Assembly: GCF_029542785.1 (NCBI RefSeq)
Contig: NC_083373.1
Span: forward strand, 248,001 to 312,000
Direction: 5' to 3'
Source: Malassezia japonica
Lineage: Eukaryota; Basidiomycota; Malasseziomycetes; Malasseziales; Malasseziaceae
Length of the DNA stretch: 64,000 nucleotides
Of this stretch, positions 61,013 to 64,000 are shown in pieces. Every line of letters starts with the position of its first letter. The stretch's first letter is position 1. The position numbers and the translations under genes are program-made. The notes beneath the pieces are model-generated. The model did not search any database, had not been told where the DNA came from, and saw only the letters and a program-made list of their open reading frames with translations.

Positions 61013-64000
61013 CTATGAACCAACGGACTGGTGCGAAACCATCGCGCGGTACGTCGCGCAACTCTGCATGAGCTCGGCGTGCGTGCCGCGCGCAACGATG
61101 CGGCCGTGCGAAAAGAGAACAATATGGTCGGCCATGCGGATCGTGCGCATGCGGTGCGCCACGGTGAGGATCGTGCACTGGCGCGACTCATGCAGCGCCT
61201 CGAGCGTGTTCTGGAAGGCCTGCTCACTCGTCGCGTCCATCGCAGACGTCGGCTCGTCCAGCAGCAGCAGCCGAGGGCGGCGGACAAGCGCACGCGCAAT
61301 GGCAAGGCGCTGGCGCTGGCCGCCAGAAAGGTGTGTGCCCCCTGGACCCACGTCGGTGTGGTAGCCGTTCGGCATGGCGGTAATCACGTCGTGAATGTTG
61401 GCCTCCTTGCACGCTTGCACGATGCGCGGGTCCACTTCCGACGAAGTATGTACAGGATCTTGCGCCTCCGACACGGCACCAGCCGCCGACATGGGATCGT
61501 CCAGGCCCAGGGCCACATTGAACTGGATCGAGCCGTGGAAGAGCATCGCGTCTTGAGGGACAATCGCCATGCTCGACCGCAGCTCGTGCGAGGGAATTGC
61601 CGTCGTGACGCAGCCTCCGACACGGATCGACCCCTGGCTCGGCTCGTACAGGTTCTCAATGAGGCTCAGGCACGTCGACTTGCCGGAACCACTCTCGCCA
61701 ATCAGCGCGACAAAGTGGCCAGGCTGCGCCTCGAAAGAGACCTCGCGCAGCGCAGGGCTTGCACGCTGCGTGTATGTAAAGCCCACTTGGTCGAACGAGA
61801 CCGGGAGGGGGCCGTGGGCAGAGAGCGCGGGCGCCTTGGCCTCGGCCTCGACGTCCTCGAGCACCTCAGCTTTCTCAGAGGCCCGCGCAGGCGCCTTGGC
61901 ATGCTCGAGCAGCGAAAAGAGGTTCATCGCCGAGACCTGCGCCTTGGACACGTCCGGGCCAAACGCCAGCAGCTGGCCACTGGTCTGCGCCGAGAACAGG
62001 AGCGCAGGCAAGACCGTGAAGAAGGCCACCTGCGAGTACCGCTCCTCCGCCACATTTTTGGAGCCCCACCAGTAGGCGAAGCCATAAATAAAGTAGGAAA
62101 TGCTCAAGGAAATCGCAAGGAACACGTTGCCAATAACAATGTAGCGCATGCTCTCGTGGTAGGGCTTCTCGAGGGCATGGTGGAAGAGCTGCAGCACGTC
62201 TTCTTCGCGACGCAGCGCGGCAACCGTCTGGATCGACGATGCGGCATTCACAGCAATGGCCGTCGACTTGGCATATACCGTCTCGTGCCTGCGCTGAAAT
62301 TCGGCCAGAATTTTCAAGCGCAAATAGCCCGAGAGAATTAGGATCGGGACCGTGGCAAGGATAACAATCGCAATACGCCATGCAACGGCGTGTGCGAGCA
62401 CAATGCCCGCGATCAAGTTCACAAGGATGCTCGCGATCGTGCCGATGACGGTGCCCGTCAGGCCGCCGAGATTGCTCGTGTCTGCGACAAGGTTCGCGAT
62501 GAGCGTCGAGGGCGTCGCATGCCGCGATTCGTACCACGCGAGACGCTGCACAGCAAGCACTTCAACAATACGCCGACGCACACGGAGCAGAAGCGATTCG
62601 GCCACTAGACCGAGCGCCGTGCCACTCACAAAGTACGCTACCAATTCAATCAAGGCAAGAATGAAAAAGAAAAGCGCAAACAAATCGGCCTGGGACTTGA
62701 CATGGTCCACCGGCTGGCAGGGATTAAGGGCCTGGACGACGTGGCCAAAGAGCACGGCCTCGCCGGAGTACGCACCGCCAATCACAGCGCTCGCGCAGAG
62801 GCCAATAATCCACAGCGGCCACGACGGCGCAGTCCATTGCCCGAGACGACGCAGCGTCTTGCTGTGTGACAGCTGAGGAACGAGCGTCTCAGGCTTGACT
62901 GCAGGCGCACGGTCCTCTTCGGCCTCGGCCTCGGCGCGGGCGGCGCCAAAGGTTGTCACCGGCATCTCTTTCTCGCCAAGATAGACGCCTTTTTCCGGCA
63001 CCTCGTGTTCCTCGGGCTCGTGGCAGGACGAGGGTTCGCTCGTCGGTTCGTCGAGCTGGGCAGTAGCAAGCGCAGCATAGTGCCCGTCGAGCGCAAGGAG
63101 CTCGGCGTGCGTACCTTGCTCGACGACCTTGCCTTGGGCCATGACAATGATGCGATCGTAATGTTTGATCGTCGCAAGACGGTGTGCGATCGCAATGGTC
63201 GTGCGCGGCTCTTCCATGCCGTCGAGCGCTGCCTGCACGGCGAGTTCGCTGTGCGAGTCGAGTGCGGCGGTCGCCTCGTCAAGCACAAGCACCTTGGGCT
63301 TCTTCACAACAGCGCGCGCTAGGGCGATGCGCTGCTTCTGGCCGCCCGACAGCGTGTTCGCCGCATGGCCGACCGCCGTGCGGTAGGACGCCGGCAGGGT
63401 CTCGATGAACGTATGAGCATGTGCGGCCTTGGCGGCCTCTTCGACCAAGCGCACAACCTCGTTGAGAGCACCCTTGTGCTCCTCTGGGGCGTCTGCCAGC
63501 CAGTTTTCCTTGAGTGGCTCGTGCAGTGCGTGCCGCGAGAGGAAAAGGAGCGCATCTTGGAGGTGGGGATGCCGCGGGCTCTGCAAGAGGCCATGCGCGA
63601 TATTTTCCAGGACCGAGCAGTCAGACAGCACAGCATCCTGGCCGACATAGCCGAGTTGCGAGCGCAGCCACTGAATGTTCAGCTTCTGCAAAGGCGTGCC
63701 ATCGTGCAATGCAATTTCGCCGCTGAGCGGGTCGTAAAACCGGTGCAAGAGGGCAGCGACGGTGCTCTTTCCGCTGCCGCTTGCACCACAAATACCGACG
63801 CGTTCGCCGGGCTGGATGGTGAGTGTAGCGTCGGTGAGGACATGGCTTTCGGGTCGTGCGGGGTATGCGAAAGTAACGTCCTTCAGCGTAAAGCCAAGCA
63901 GCGGCGCGTCGCGCACCTCGCCTTTGCTGCTGCTTGCATCGATCGCAGACGCGTGCTCAATAACGGAAAAGAGCCGCTGGCCCGCGCCGCCTGCGGACGA
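61013..64000 (-). CDS. ABCB-type full ABC transporter (Ste6/MDR-like), N-terminus off the right edge
   Basis: At least 995 residues are present and the frame stays open to 64000. From its right end the gene shows the end of TMD1, then NBD1: Walker A GASGSGKST, Q-loop VGQDAV, signature LSGGQKQRIALARA, Walker B VLVLDEATAALDSHSE. TMD2 follows with about six helices (LWIIGLCASAVIGGAYSGEAVLFGHV..., LVNLIAGIVLAHAVAWRIAIVILATVPILIL). NBD2 has GESGSGKSTCLS, LSGGQRQRLAIARAL and LLLLDEPTSAMD. Both NBDs keep catalytic residues. The layout fits fungal Ste6-type or MDR exporters of a-factor pheromone or drugs. Without TMD1 the substrate class cannot be set. The family is normally about 1300 residues. Confidence 0.9.
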   Translation of the reverse strand, partial: SSAGGAGQRLFSVIEHASAIDASSSKGEVRDAPLLGFTLKDVTFAYPARPESHVLTDATLTIQPGERVGICGASGSGKSTVAALLHRFYDPLSGEIALHDGTPLQKLNIQWLRSQLGYVGQDAVLSDCSVLENIAHGLLQSPRHPHLQDALLFLSRHALHEPLKENWLADAPEEHKGALNEVVRLVEEAAKAAHAHTFIETLPASYRTAVGHAANTLSGGQKQRIALARAVVKKPKVLVLDEATAALDSHSELAVQAALDGMEEPRTTIAIAHRLATIKHYDRIIVMAQGKVVEQGTHAELLALDGHYAALATAQLDEPTSEPSSCHEPEEHEVPEKGVYLGEKEMPVTTFGAARAEAEAEEDRAPAVKPETLVPQLSHSKTLRRLGQWTAPSWPLWIIGLCASAVIGGAYSGEAVLFGHVVQALNPCQPVDHVKSQADLFALFFFILALIELVAYFVSGTALGLVAESLLLRVRRRIVEVLAVQRLAWYESRHATPSTLIANLVADTSNLGGLTGTVIGTIASILVNLIAGIVLAHAVAWRIAIVILATVPILILSGYLRLKILAEFQRRHETVYAKSTAIAVNAASSIQTVAALRREEDVLQLFHHALEKPYHESMRYIVIGNVFLAISLSISYFIYGFAYWWGSKNVAEERYSQVAFFTVLPALLFSAQTSGQLLAFGPDVSKAQVSAMNLFSLLEHAKAPARASEKAEVLEDVEAEAKAPALSAHGPLPVSFDQVGFTYTQRASPALREVSFEAQPGHFVALIGESGSGKSTCLSLIENLYEPSQGSIRVGGCVTTAIPSHELRSSMAIVPQDAMLFHGSIQFNVALGLDDPMSAAGAVSEAQDPVHTSSEVDPRIVQACKEANIHDVITAMPNGYHTDVGPGGTHLSGGQRQRLAIARALVRRPRLLLLDEPTSAMDATSEQAFQNTLEALHESRQCTILTVAHRMRTIRMADHIVLFSHGRIVARGTHAELMQSCATYRAMVSHQSVGS

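Overview
The window is nuclear DNA from a compact, GC-rich fungus. It is most likely a Malassezia-type basidiomycete yeast (Ustilaginomycotina). The evidence is GC-rich third codon positions, genes spaced by tens of bases, introns of only 22-27 nt, a five-gene tandem array of secreted acid-sphingomyelinase-like enzymes, and an ordinary set of fungal housekeeping orthologues. The species cannot be named from the sequence alone. I found no transposon, CRISPR array, rRNA or tRNA gene.

Left part (1-29 kb), in order: GAR1 (partial, -), acetoacetyl-CoA synthetase (-), an atypical protein kinase (+), mitochondrial ribosomal protein uS13m (+), calcineurin B (-), proteasome beta1/PRE3 (+), a nucleostemin-family GTPase with degenerate motifs (-), a small coiled-coil protein with a PAXX/XRCC4-like tail (+), a CAP-Gly (CLIP-170-like) protein (-), NudE (+), YAK1 kinase (-), mitochondrial cysteine synthase (-), 2-methylcitrate dehydratase (-), a PRKRIP1 homologue (-), a RAMP4/Ysy6 homologue (+), a LysM protein (-), a RhoGEF broken by one apparent frameshift (-), a PHOSPHO1/2-type phosphatase (-), PPG1 phosphatase (+), a helical-repeat (PPR-like) protein (-) and the DEAD-box helicase DBP10 (+).

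Middle (29.2-41.7 kb): five consecutive plus-strand paralogues, each a saposin-B domain plus a calcineurin-like phosphoesterase domain. Copies 1-4 have cleavable signal peptides. Copy 5 has an N-terminal membrane anchor. The first two and the last three form two sub-groups. Together they could release ceramide and phosphocholine from host sphingomyelin for a lipid-dependent skin yeast.

Right part (41.7-64 kb): a glutaredoxin-like protein (-), a PalI/Rim9-family membrane protein (-), cytosolic leucyl-tRNA synthetase (-), Mediator MED12 (+), ARP2/3 subunit ARPC4 (-), the CHD1 remodeler (+), a canonical nucleostemin/Nug1-family GTPase (-), threonine deaminase ILV1 (+) and a full-length ABCB/Ste6-type transporter (-) that runs off the right edge.

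The main surprise is architectural. I reconstructed 27 introns. Nineteen are exactly 22 nt with one rigid layout (donor hexamer, 7-nt spacer, CTNAY branch site, NNAG), and in 26 of 27 the branch adenosine lies 5 nt from the intron end. Two genes have a first coding exon that is just ATG. Three convergent pairs have directly abutting stop codons. A CACGTG box recurs in 17 gene gaps. Sphingomyelinase copies 2-4 have TATA-like boxes 46-47 nt before the ATG, and copies 1 and 2 share an 11-mer at the same distance from the start.
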